From assembly GCF_027533645.1 (NCBI RefSeq), contig NZ_JAQAGY010000002.1, positions 549,440 through 613,439 of the forward strand: a stretch of 64,000 nt of DNA. Reading direction: 5' to 3'. Shown piece after piece: positions 25,787 to 32,106 of this stretch. Each line of letters starts with the position of its first letter. Positions within the stretch are counted from its first letter, which is position 1. The notes below the pieces were generated by a model. That model had not been told where the DNA came from. It did no database searches and saw only the letters and a list, made by a program, of their open reading frames with translations. The DNA is from Paenibacillus caseinilyticus. GTDB lineage: Bacteria; Bacillota; Bacilli; Paenibacillales; NBRC-103111. The translations under genes were made by a program, and so were the position numbers.

Positions 25787-26548
25787 TCATTTGGTATGAA
25801 CTGCATTTAGTTTTTCTATCCATGTCGATATTAAGAAGTCTGCCAGAGAACCTGCAATGTTTACAGCCAACTGTGCATGCCTTTTTGAAGGTTTATAGTA
25901 TTTTATACCGTGGCCATGGGCATCCCCAAACTTGTTACGAAGGGACCCTAAGCCCTGTACAACTGAAGCACACCCGCCTAGAATCTGCTTGAATATTTGC
26001 TCAGTGTGTCCGTCTGGAGAGAGATTTAACACAGTTTGTGTCTTTTTATAAAGTGCTGGGAGATCCTCTTTATCTGTGTAGATCACGCCTTCTTGGTCTA
26101 AAATAAATTTTAATGTTTGCTCTAACAAAGTTCTTGCAATTGTGATTGCCCCCTCAGGATCTTCTTCCCTTCTTTCAAGTGCTTTATCCCAATTCTCCCG
26201 AATAAATTGATGCGCATTATTTTGAGTAAGGCCATCTGAAATTATTTCATCAAGCGGAGTGTTTGAATTTTGTTCTATGAATGAGAGTAGGGGCTGAAAA
26301 GAATCCTGAATGATTGTACGGCGTTGTTGATAAGTACCCGCTAGGGGTTTGAAGTACCCCCATATCTCATCGAGAGTTCTACAGGTATGTATATATCGGG
26401 GCAACTTATCTTTAAGTCTTGGATTTTTAATTAATTTTTCACGGATAGTTTTGTATTCAATATTACTGGCACTAGCTTCAGCTCCAGTTACACGGGAAGT
26501 AATATTAAGCTTCAATTTTTCTGCTTCAATAAGTTCAGCTTCATACAT
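25787..26548 (-). CDS. Abi-like protein with C-terminal Abi_C domain
   Basis: 253 residues, ATG 26548 with GGAG 9 bases upstream. The C-terminal 60 residues carry the Abi_C hallmark: GCASVVQGLGSLRNKFGDAH followed by a KRHAQLAVNIAGSLADFL helix. The N-terminal part is helical and family-specific. Abi_C proteins are linked to abortive infection in Gram-positive phage defence. The gene is AT-rich compared with the phage genes, lies on the opposite strand after the late terminator and is divergent from the EVE-like gene. This suggests acquired lysogen-protective cargo. Confidence 0.75.
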   Translation of the reverse strand: MYEAELIEAEKLKLNITSRVTGAEASASNIEYKTIREKLIKNPRLKDKLPRYIHTCRTLDEIWGYFKPLAGTYQQRRTIIQDSFQPLLSFIEQNSNTPLDEIISDGLTQNNAHQFIRENWDKALERREEDPEGAITIARTLLEQTLKFILDQEGVIYTDKEDLPALYKKTQTVLNLSPDGHTEQIFKQILGGCASVVQGLGSLRNKFGDAHGHGIKYYKPSKRHAQLAVNIAGSLADFLISTWIEKLNAVHTK

Positions 26549-26679
26549 AATTATTCAACTCCATAGATTAATGTCTTTTAAACCAAATTAATAGCATATT
26601 TTTTTCTAAACCGATTTTATTCTTATCGCGGCGGATAATAACTATCCCTGTAGCAATTATGACTGATTAGATGAATTTT

Positions 26680-26707
26680 TTTACAATTATGAAGTTTTCT
26701 TTATAAA
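26680..26707 (+). promoter_or_regulatory. Candidate promoter for the EVE-like membrane gene
   Basis: -35 TTTACA (26680-26685), a 16-base spacer and -10 TATAAA (26702-26707), in the 241-base AT-rich divergent intergenic region. The leader is about 75 bases. Confidence 0.45.
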
Positions 26708-26750
26708 TTATTTTTGATATATCCGCCTCTAAGATAATGATGTAAAATAA

Positions 26751-26766
26751 TGTCGGAATACCGACA
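26751..26766. promoter_or_regulatory. Palindrome in the leader of the EVE-like gene
   Basis: TGTCGG / CCGACA arms around AATA, 23 bases before the ATG. It could be an operator or an mRNA hairpin limiting translation; no regulator can be named. Confidence 0.4.
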
Positions 26767-26789
26767 GTCTTTATCTTAACCTTGAGAGG

Positions 26790-27824
26790 ATGTTCATCAA
26801 CTTGAATAACTTAGCTCTGTTACCTATTATTCCAGATACCAAAGGCTACTGGCTCGTAAGAACTCAAGGCGGGCGTTATTATAGTGATTACAGGAAAAAC
26901 GGGTTTATTGCTATTAACTGGGATGATATTACTGTTGATAATATAAATGAACTCTCAGATAAAGAACTTGTCGAGATGGTAAAAAGCTATTACCCCGATA
27001 AACCGAATGCAAGCAGGACAGCGAACCAGTTAAGAATATTTGCAAAGAACATAAAAAAAGGGGATGTAGTGTTAATTACAGGGTATTCCTCAAATGTAGT
27101 GTCCGTTGGTGAAGTATTAGATGACCAACCATTTGTGGAGACAATAGAACAGGCTGCCCTTGAAGAAGACCCTAAGAAATGCCCTTTTCAAAAAAGAAAG
27201 CGTGTAAAGTGGCTCAAAGATATACATAAGTGGGATTTGGATAAAGAACTATATAAACTTCTACAACATGCGCAGCATACGATTAGTGAAGCAGATGAGT
27301 ATGCCAATGCGATTGAAAGATTAATACACAATTTCTTCATTAGAGGAAATGAAGCTCATCTAGCCTTACAAGTGAAAAAAGAAGGTAAAATACCAATGCC
27401 TTCATTTTTCTTGATGGGTGCTGAAATAATAGAACTAGCTGAAGAATTTAATGATTTTTCGGAGACCTATGACATTGATTTAGATGGCGTAGACTTAAAG
27501 GTTAATGTGAACTCACCTGGAAAAATTACGTTTACGGGTCCTATAGCTGTTATTACAGTAATTGGACTGTTGCTTCTTACATTAAATGGTGGTAGTTTTT
27601 CGATCCCACTTCAGGTTTTTGGCGGGGAGCCTGTAAGTGTAAATATGAATGGTATGTTGAAGGAAATAACTGATTTTTGGGATCACAAGCAAAGCAGAGA
27701 CCAAAAAGAACTTATATTGAAGACATACATGGCAGATCTAGAAGTCAAGACGCCTGAAGAGCTTGCCAAACTATTGGAAGCAGTTGATCCACCAGCTTCT
27801 TCAGAAAAAACTTCTGAAAAGTGA
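26790..27824 (+). CDS. EVE/PUA-like domain protein with membrane segment, putative defence protein
   Basis: 344 residues. Residues 18-148 look like the EVE/PUA-type domain found at the N-terminus of many restriction and defence proteins: GYWLVRTQGGRYYSDY, NGFIAINWDDI, and a KKGDVVLITGYSSNVVSVGE strand pair. A helical region (150-225) is followed by a beta strand and a hydrophobic segment at about 249-266 (TGPIAVITVIGLLLLTL), then a charged helical tail. A nucleic-acid or modified-base sensor linked to a membrane element would suit an abortive-infection effector, but no catalytic motif is seen. GAGAGG abuts ATG 26790, so TTG 26802 is an alternative start. Confidence 0.6.
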   Translation: MFINLNNLALLPIIPDTKGYWLVRTQGGRYYSDYRKNGFIAINWDDITVDNINELSDKELVEMVKSYYPDKPNASRTANQLRIFAKNIKKGDVVLITGYSSNVVSVGEVLDDQPFVETIEQAALEEDPKKCPFQKRKRVKWLKDIHKWDLDKELYKLLQHAQHTISEADEYANAIERLIHNFFIRGNEAHLALQVKKEGKIPMPSFFLMGAEIIELAEEFNDFSETYDIDLDGVDLKVNVNSPGKITFTGPIAVITVIGLLLLTLNGGSFSIPLQVFGGEPVSVNMNGMLKEITDFWDHKQSRDQKELILKTYMADLEVKTPEELAKLLEAVDPPASSEKTSEK

Positions 27825-27840
27825 TTTTTTGATCTATAAT
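27812..27840 (+). promoter_or_regulatory. Promoter for the two-helix membrane protein gene
   Basis: TTCTGA (27812-27817), a 17-base spacer and perfect TATAAT (27835-27840). It overlaps the end of the EVE-like gene. Confidence 0.5.
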
Positions 27841-27885
27841 AAAGAATGTATGTTTTCTCAAGTATAAGGATGAGGGGGGAAGTCA

Positions 27886-28092
27886 ATGGATATGGTTAGG
27901 AATATACTATCCGTGTTGGGCGCCTTTCTGTTTGTTTTTGGGAGCACTTTTCTCATCCAAAGGTTTACAATAGGCTTTATTCCCATATTTAAAAAGGAAA
28001 TTCGGAGTAAGGTATCTGTAGGGGACGTTGTTTTCTCGGTAACTTCCCTTTTGTATATTATTACTTACGTAGAATTTAATCCACCATACTAA
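27886..28092 (+). CDS. Small membrane protein with two helices, unknown
   Basis: 68 residues, ATG 27886 after GAGGGGGG. Hydrophobic segments are at about 8-32 (LSVLGAFLFVFGSTFLI) and 45-62 (VVFSVTSLLYIITYVEF). It has its own promoter and terminator and lies between the EVE-like gene and a winged-helix regulator. It may be part of the accessory module or an independent cargo gene. Confidence 0.55.
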   Translation: MDMVRNILSVLGAFLFVFGSTFLIQRFTIGFIPIFKKEIRSKVSVGDVVFSVTSLLYIITYVEFNPPY

Positions 28093-28098
28093 ATTCGG

Positions 28099-28127
28099 GC
28101 CTCGTGTTAAATACATGGGGCTTTTTT
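28099..28127 (+). terminator. Terminator after the small membrane protein gene
   Basis: 9-bp stem GCCTCGTGT / ACATGGGGC with two G-U pairs and loop TAAAT, followed by TTTTTTA. Confidence 0.75.
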
Positions 28128-28132
28128 AGTTA

Positions 28133-28167
28133 TTGATTTATTTGTGTGTTCGTATATAATGCGAACA
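28133..28167 (+). promoter_or_regulatory. Promoter with a palindrome over its -10 box
   Basis: -35 TTGATT (28133-28138), a 16-base spacer and -10 TATAAT (28155-28160). TGTTCG 28147-28152 and CGAACA 28162-28167 form a 6-bp inverted repeat around the -10 box, a natural operator. The arms resemble the GAAC/GTTC halves of Bacillus LexA sites but are in inverted order, so a LexA site is not claimed. Confidence 0.6.
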
Positions 28168-28179
28168 GAGGTGATTGCA

Positions 28180-28449
28180 TTGCTGTCAGATATCGAACGA
28201 AAAGTACTTAGGATAATCGGCAATTATTGGGAAGGATATCGTCGTGCGCCTTCGATCGGTGAGCTCATGCAAAAGACGGGACGCAGTAAAGAAGGCATTT
28301 ATCAGGTGCTCAGATTGCTAAACAAGGAGCAGTACATAGAGTGGACCGAGACACTACCTCATGTAATTCTACCGATCGAGACCTTTGATCGTGATAGTCT
28401 GGCTAGTCGATATCCAATGCGTATACAAAATAATTACTTTATGGACTAA
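28180..28449 (+). CDS. LexA-type winged-helix DNA-binding protein
   Basis: About 89 residues. The domain LLSDIERKVLRIIGNYWEGY, APSIGELMQKTGRSKEGIYQ and LRLLNKEQYIEW is the LexA N-terminal winged helix, without the autoprotease domain. The start is taken as TTG 28180, 8 bases after AGAGGTG. An in-frame ATG at 28159 overlaps the -10 box and would leave no leader. It probably represses its own promoter through the palindrome there. Related stand-alone domains occur in SPbeta-like phages. Confidence 0.7.
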   Translation: MLSDIERKVLRIIGNYWEGYRRAPSIGELMQKTGRSKEGIYQVLRLLNKEQYIEWTETLPHVILPIETFDRDSLASRYPMRIQNNYFMD

Positions 28450-28495
28450 CAATTCTTCCACATATTACCGATACACTTCTTGGGAGGTGATTCGG

Positions 28496-28672
28496 TTGAG
28501 ACCTATTATAAGCGAAACGGATTTTCACAACGCTCTTATGAGCCAATCGAACATCGTGGTAATGTTCGAGCAAAAGCCGGTTGGCAGTGGAAAGATTGAT
28601 TCCTTGTCTTCTATATTTGTCCAGATGGGTGCGCGGTATTTCAAACGATCGAAATGCTCATTTTGGATGTAA
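28496..28672 (+). CDS. Small phage protein, 58 residues, unknown
   Basis: TTG start 28496 behind TGGGAGGTG with ideal spacing; stop 28670-28672. The sequence begins LRPIISETDFHNALMSQS and has a basic C-terminus (YFKRSKCSFWM). I do not recognise it; support comes only from the ribosome site and the open frame. Confidence 0.4.
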   Translation: MRPIISETDFHNALMSQSNIVVMFEQKPVGSGKIDSLSSIFVQMGARYFKRSKCSFWM

Positions 28673-28722
28673 AGCATATCCCCGTTGGCCAAGAGCTGCG
28701 GGGATATATTCACAATAAGTAC

Positions 28723-28751
28723 TTGTCATATGTAAAGTAGCGTGGTATAAT
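28723..28751 (+). promoter_or_regulatory. Strong promoter of the candidate type I toxin
   Basis: -35 TTGTCA (28723-28728), a 17-base spacer and -10 TATAAT (28746-28751). Predicted start near 28758, giving a 19-base leader. Confidence 0.75.
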
Positions 28752-28776
28752 TAATTATAGAAAGGAGGAGAACAAG

Positions 28777-28929
28777 ATGGATGTGCAGGACTGGAAAGAC
28801 TTAGCGGCCGCCATCTTCTACGCAGGGGCAAGCATCAAAGTAAGCTTCGAGATATGGCAGTATCTCAAGAAGTGGCTCAACAAGAGAAAGAAAAAAAAGA
28901 AAAAGCGCCCCTCGAAGAAGAGACGCTAA
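28777..28929 (+). CDS. Candidate type I toxin, 50 residues with very basic tail
   Basis: ATG 28777 follows AAAGGAGGAG, an unusually strong ribosome site. The product has an amphipathic/hydrophobic core (DLAAAIFYAGASIKVSFEIW) followed by a tail of almost only Lys and Arg. The layout (short hydrophobic helix plus basic tail) resembles SPbeta YonT-type toxins. A near-consensus promoter lies upstream, a hairpin follows and an opposing promoter lies immediately past it, which would give an antisense RNA. The core is less hydrophobic than in TxpA or BsrG, so a structural or DNA-binding role remains possible. Confidence 0.55.
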   Translation: MDVQDWKDLAAAIFYAGASIKVSFEIWQYLKKWLNKRKKKKKKRPSKKRR

Positions 28930-28946
28930 GCCTAAACTGTAACGAG

Positions 28947-28975
28947 AGCGGGAGGATGGCAGTCCTCCTGCTTTC
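28947..28975 (+). terminator. Hairpin after the candidate toxin gene
   Basis: 10-bp stem AGCGGGAGGA / TCCTCCTGCT (one G-U pair) with loop TGGCAG and a short T-tail (TTTCAAT). It would also form in the antisense RNA. Confidence 0.6.
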
Positions 28976-28982
28976 AATAAAA

Positions 28983-29012
28983 AGTATACCACATCCATCC
29001 TCCAATTATGAA
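28983..29012 (-). promoter_or_regulatory. Antisense promoter facing the candidate toxin
   Basis: On the minus strand, -35 TTCATA (29007-29012), an 18-base spacer and -10 TATACT (28983-28988). A transcript starting near 28976 would be antisense to the toxin 3' region and coding sequence. Confidence 0.5.
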
Positions 29013-29178
29013 GAGCATCCAATACTCGGATTACATGTTTTTCTTGCTTGCCGTAATGTATCTTCTGGATACAGATTTCAATGAGATGACGGGGGTCAAG
29101 TGGGCTGCCGTCATCGCAATAGGGATATGGCTTGTCCTTACCCTTGTAAGAATCATCTTAAGGAAGTGGTCAAAATGA
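29008..29178 (+). CDS. Small membrane protein, 56 residues
   Basis: ATG 29008 to TGA 29176-29178. Two hydrophobic segments, DYMFFLLAVMYLL and WAAVIAIGIWLVLTLVRIIL, suggest a hairpin in the membrane with a basic C-terminus. No ribosome site precedes the ATG, so translation may be leaderless or the gene poorly expressed. The stop overlaps the next start (ATGA), and that gene's ribosome site lies inside this one, which supports coding. The function is unknown; a superinfection-exclusion role would fit its place but is a guess. Confidence 0.45.
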   Translation: MKSIQYSDYMFFLLAVMYLLDTDFNEMTGVKWAAVIAIGIWLVLTLVRIILRKWSK

Positions 29179-29408
29179 AGCTGACGTTCTCATCGAGGGA
29201 AGAACTAATCGCATTTATCGAAGAAGAGGTCATCAATACAACAGAGGCAACCGAGATTCTCGAATGTACTCGGCAGAATCTTAGCGACCAGATTCGCCGC
29301 GGCAAGCTTAAGGCTATCAAAAATTTGGACAAGGACCGGTTATTTCTCCGGTCCGATGTTCTTGCCAGAAAAGCTGAAATTGATGAGTACAAGCAAAGAC
29401 ATTCATAA
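29175..29408 (+). CDS. Excisionase-like helix-turn-helix protein
   Basis: 77 residues, ATG 29175 after AAGGAAG. INTTEATEILECTRQNLSDQIRRGKLKAI is a MerR/AlpA-type winged helix-turn-helix like those of excisionases, with a DRLFLRSDV wing. Near a probable attachment site it could be an excisionase or a small regulator. It is coupled to the upstream membrane protein gene by a 4-base overlap. Confidence 0.65.
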   Translation: MKLTFSSREELIAFIEEEVINTTEATEILECTRQNLSDQIRRGKLKAIKNLDKDRLFLRSDVLARKAEIDEYKQRHS

Positions 29409-29476
29409 AAAGGTATCAAGACTGATAGTATAGCTGGTACAATTACCCATGAGAAAATTCTGAGAGGTGTTGTACC

Positions 29477-29866
29477 GTGCCTACTATTGACGAGATAAAG
29501 AGCCAGATCATGCAGCTAGAGAACGGAGCCAAGATGGTGAAGGAGTCTGAGGTCAAGGAGCTGCCTGGCCTGCTGCACGAGAACGAGCGGATCCAGGGGA
29601 TTGCTAAGGGGCGATACAATAAAATGAATGGCTTGGCTATTGCAACCGATAAGCGGGTCCTTTTTGTGGCCAAGGCGCTTTTCCTGTTGAAGCACGAGGA
29701 GCTGCCGTATTCAAAAATCACCTCGGTCCAATTCGAGCCGATGGGTCCGATGCTGCGCCTGGCCAGCTTGAGTTTCATGGGAATTGGGAACACGATCGTC
29801 TTTGATAATGCCGATAAGGCGGAGGCGACAAAGCTGGCGGAGATCGTCCGGAGCAGGACCGCATAG
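29477..29866 (+). CDS. PH-domain protein (bPH type)
   Basis: 129 residues starting GTG 29477 behind GAGAGGTG. After a helical N-terminus, HENERIQGIAKGRYNKMNGL, AIATDKRVLFVAKAL and YSKITSVQFEPMG form a bacterial PH domain of the YokE type. Such proteins are frequent prophage cargo in the Bacillus group, including SPbeta; the role is unclear. It is the last gene before the probable attachment site. Confidence 0.72.
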   Translation: MPTIDEIKSQIMQLENGAKMVKESEVKELPGLLHENERIQGIAKGRYNKMNGLAIATDKRVLFVAKALFLLKHEELPYSKITSVQFEPMGPMLRLASLSFMGIGNTIVFDNADKAEATKLAEIVRSRTA

Positions 29867-29897
29867 TAACATCTTGTACAGGGGTTTATTTCGTGGC

Positions 29898-29945
29898 GTG
29901 GTCAAAATGTGGTCAAAGGGTGTTTTCTCAGGAGAGGGGACACCC
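29898..29945. other. Probable right attachment-arm region of the prophage
   Basis: A direct repeat, GTGGTCAAA at 29898-29906 and 29909-29917, precedes a 12-bp hairpin GGGTGTTTTCTC / GAGGGGACACCC. Paired TGGTCAAA motifs of this kind are typical of integrase arm sites at Gram-positive phage ends. The core itself probably lies at the tRNA 3' end. The hairpin may also end the PH-domain transcript. Without attL, which is outside the window, the exact junction cannot be set. Confidence 0.4.
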
Positions 29946-29954
29946 CCTAAAAAG

Positions 29955-29980
29955 CAAAAAACCCTTGCTGGGCAAGGGCT
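29955..29980 (-). terminator. Terminator of the tRNA-Val gene
   Basis: On the minus strand, GCCCTTGC / GCAAGGG-type 7-bp stem with a 3-base loop, followed by TTTTTTGC, starting 9 bases after the tRNA 3' end. Confidence 0.85.
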
Positions 29981-29988
29981 TTGCTGTA

Positions 29989-30061
29989 TGACCTGTACTG
30001 GGCTCGAACCAGTGACCCCCACCCTGTCAAGATGGTGCTCTCCCAGCTGAGCTAACAAGTC
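29989..30061 (-). tRNA. tRNA-Val, anticodon GAC
   Basis: The 73-base cloverleaf is complete. The acceptor stem GACTTGT pairs with ACAGGTC (one G-U). The D-arm contains TAGCTCAGCTGGGAGAG. Anticodon stem CCATC/GGTGG holds loop TTGACAG with anticodon GAC, and the T-arm is CTGGTTCGAGCCCAG. CCA is not encoded, since TAC follows the discriminator A. The prophage lies on the 3' side, as expected for integration into a tRNA 3' end. Confidence 0.95.
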
Positions 30062-30125
30062 ATGATGGGAACGGATCTTATTCATTATCCGGTTGTTGTT
30101 CCCGTGTTTACCGGGGACGTTTTCT

Positions 30126-30154
30126 ATAATAACAAGATCCATGGAACATGTCAA
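30126..30154 (-). promoter_or_regulatory. Consensus promoter of tRNA-Val
   Basis: On the minus strand, perfect -35 TTGACA (30149-30154), a 17-base spacer and -10 TATTAT (30126-30131), about 65 bases upstream of the tRNA. Confidence 0.85.
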
Positions 30155-30286
30155 CACTTCAATTAAAGTTTTTGTGAAGTCACCTTGAAGCTCCGGTTTT
30201 CGTGTGACGGTTCGCATAGGTTTGGCCAGAATCGTTATGCTATAATGACAGCAGGAAAAACAAGCCTCTGAAGGGAAGGGAAGCGC

Positions 30287-31231
30287 ATGAGAGACTTTCG
30301 TTGGGGATTGGAACCGCAGCAGCCGCTGAGTGCGGATGAGCATATAGGGATGGAGAAAGAAACGCTCGATTGGGGCGAGGCGGAGTGGGGGACGCACCGG
30401 TTCCATATTCGGCAGCTGCTGGATGAATCGATCGGACTGCTCGGCCGGCGCGAGAAGGCGGCCGTGCTTGGCGCGGGGAATCACGGCGATGTGGATCTGC
30501 CGGGACTGAGTGCGCACTTTCAAGGCCTCACGGTCCTCGATACGGAGGATAATGTACTCGAAGAGATCCTGGAGTCGACGGGAAGCCCTGCGGCCGGACG
30601 GATCAAATCGTTGACCCGTGTGGATTATACCGGACTCGACCAGATTTCGTTCTACGAGCGGTATGAGGAGCTGTTGACCGGCGAAGCTTCGGCAGACCAA
30701 TTGATCGCCTTCCTGCGGGACAGTGCATTCCAGGCCCGCCGAGTCGAAGTCCTGCCGCATCTGCGAAAGTCGTTCTCGCTTGTCGTGTCTTCCGGTGTTC
30801 ACACCCAGCTGTTCTATGGGGAAGCCCTGGCTCAGTTTCACGGGCACATGGACCGCTATGCCGAAGGAGAGCGGAAGAGCATCATCGAGGCGATCCGGTC
30901 GCTTCGCAACTCGCTGGTCACGGCCTATAACCAGACGCTGCTGTCTCTGCTGAAGCCCGAGGGGCGGATCGTGATGTGGTCCGAGATGATTCACATCGAT
31001 GAGAGCAAAGCGGACATTATGGAAGAATTAAACGGGAAGACACTGGAGACAGATCGCACGGCTTACCTTTTCTCCGTCTTTGGCAAATATGGGATCGATG
31101 CGGCTGTGCTGGGGCTGAAGGATCTGCATGACAAAGTAAAAACAGACCAGCTCCTGTTTCGAAGCTGGTCTTGGCATACGGAATCGGGCAAGCGGTATCT
31201 GGTGGCCGGCATGTCCGGCGTGCTTCGTTAG
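30287..31231 (+). CDS. Hypothetical protein with Rossmann-like N-terminal segment
   Basis: 314 residues, ATG 30287 after AAGGGAAGGG. AAVLGAGNHGDVDLPGLSAH followed by LTVLDTEDN resembles the nucleotide/SAM-binding GxGxxGD-type loop and second strand of class I methyltransferases. EGRIVMWSEMIHIDE could be a later strand. No substrate motif is recognisable. A TATAAT box at about 30240 lies upstream. Its stop overlaps the convergent PilZ gene by four bases. This is the first chromosomal gene right of the prophage. Confidence 0.7.
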   Translation: MRDFRWGLEPQQPLSADEHIGMEKETLDWGEAEWGTHRFHIRQLLDESIGLLGRREKAAVLGAGNHGDVDLPGLSAHFQGLTVLDTEDNVLEEILESTGSPAAGRIKSLTRVDYTGLDQISFYERYEELLTGEASADQLIAFLRDSAFQARRVEVLPHLRKSFSLVVSSGVHTQLFYGEALAQFHGHMDRYAEGERKSIIEAIRSLRNSLVTAYNQTLLSLLKPEGRIVMWSEMIHIDESKADIMEELNGKTLETDRTAYLFSVFGKYGIDAAVLGLKDLHDKVKTDQLLFRSWSWHTESGKRYLVAGMSGVLR

Positions 31232-31662
31232 AAGGGTCCGAGCGTCTGGAGGTCTTCGTCGGTCAAGAAGCTGCAGGAGGAGAGAACGGGATTCTTCCGC
31301 AGCTTGACGGAGAGTTGGTTGATAACGCTTGCGAGTGAAGCGGTGTCCTGTTCATCCAGCGAGAACTGTGCACAATACTGCGGATGACCGCCCGCCGTTT
31401 CTACTTTGCGCACCATGACGCCAAGCGGCTTATAGTCCTTGCCGAGCGCCGTGAACCGGAGCTCGAAGAGCAAGTGCTTCTCTTCCGGCAGCGGGCCTGT
31501 GGCGATAAAACGGGCTCCGCCTGCCGAAATATCGAGCAGTGCCGTCTTCAGGGTGTGGCGGATCGTTTGAGTATCGTGAACGCCTACCATTCGAAGTTCG
31601 GCGCCGAGGGGATGCTGCAGTTTCAGCCGGAAGAAACGGCGCTTGTTGGGCTGCTCATTCAT
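31228..31662 (-). CDS. PilZ-domain c-di-GMP-binding protein
   Basis: 144 residues. The two c-di-GMP motifs are present: RRFFR (RxxxR) at 8-12 and DISAGG (DxSxxG) near 44. The rest is the six-strand PilZ barrel with a C-terminal helical tail. It would act as a small c-di-GMP receptor in motility or adhesion. It has a clear promoter just upstream; start ATG 31662. Confidence 0.85.
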   Translation of the reverse strand: MNEQPNKRRFFRLKLQHPLGAELRMVGVHDTQTIRHTLKTALLDISAGGARFIATGPLPEEKHLLFELRFTALGKDYKPLGVMVRKVETAGGHPQYCAQFSLDEQDTASLASVINQLSVKLRKNPVLSSCSFLTDEDLQTLGPF

Positions 31663-31700
31663 GGATGGACCGTCCTTCTCTTTCCTGAAGTCGTATGTAT

Positions 31701-31730
31701 ACTATACAGCAAGACTTTAGTCCCAGGCAA
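31701..31730 (-). promoter_or_regulatory. Promoter of the PilZ gene
   Basis: On the minus strand, -35 TTGCCT (31725-31730), an 18-base spacer and -10 TATAGT (31701-31706). Confidence 0.55.
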
Positions 31731-31754
31731 CGTTAAAATGATAGAAGGAAAGAG

Positions 31755-31783
31755 AAAAAAAACCGCTCTACTTAGTAGAGCGG
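31755..31783 (-). terminator. Terminator of the 74-residue minus-strand gene
   Basis: Perfect 9-bp stem CCGCTCTAC / GTAGAGCGG with loop TAA on the minus strand, followed by eight T. The stop codon of the gene is the loop itself. Confidence 0.9.
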
Positions 31784-31996
31784 CAGTTGGACGTTGCGTG
31801 ACTTGCAGTCGTACACTACGGCATTGTTGCCGATGACTTCGATATGGTCGATTTCTTGGATGGGGGGGCAGGATTGCCGGGCAGAAGGCTGCTGTGTGCT
31901 CTCAAGTACCGTGATGAGTCTGGGAATCGCTTTTTGATCACTCGAAATGAATCGTACGGGAATCTTGCGGTCGCCGATAATGAGTTCAGTCGTCAT
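31772..31996 (-). CDS. Hypothetical protein, 74 residues
   Basis: ATG 31996, behind GGAGGATGAG on the minus strand. The sequence MTTELIIGDRKIPVRFISSD is beta-rich and ends YDCKSRNVQLPLY. It has a strong terminator of its own. I do not recognise a family; conserved Paenibacillus proteins of this kind are usually unnamed. Confidence 0.65.
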   Translation of the reverse strand: MTTELIIGDRKIPVRFISSDQKAIPRLITVLESTQQPSARQSCPPIQEIDHIEVIGNNAVVYDCKSRNVQLPLY

Positions 31997-32106
31997 CGGA
32001 ATCTCATCCTCCCTTTCCTCTTCGGATACTTCTATTATACAATAGTTCTAGCAAAATACGATCCTGACTTTGTTACATATTGTGACATGAATCGAGGGAA
32101 TGGGAC

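Noticed and set aside
28147..28167. LexA/SOS box over the winged-helix promoter
   Set aside because: Half-sites are present but in the order GTTCG-N9-CGAAC rather than CGAAC-N4-GTTCG, so it is not a standard Bacillus SOS box.
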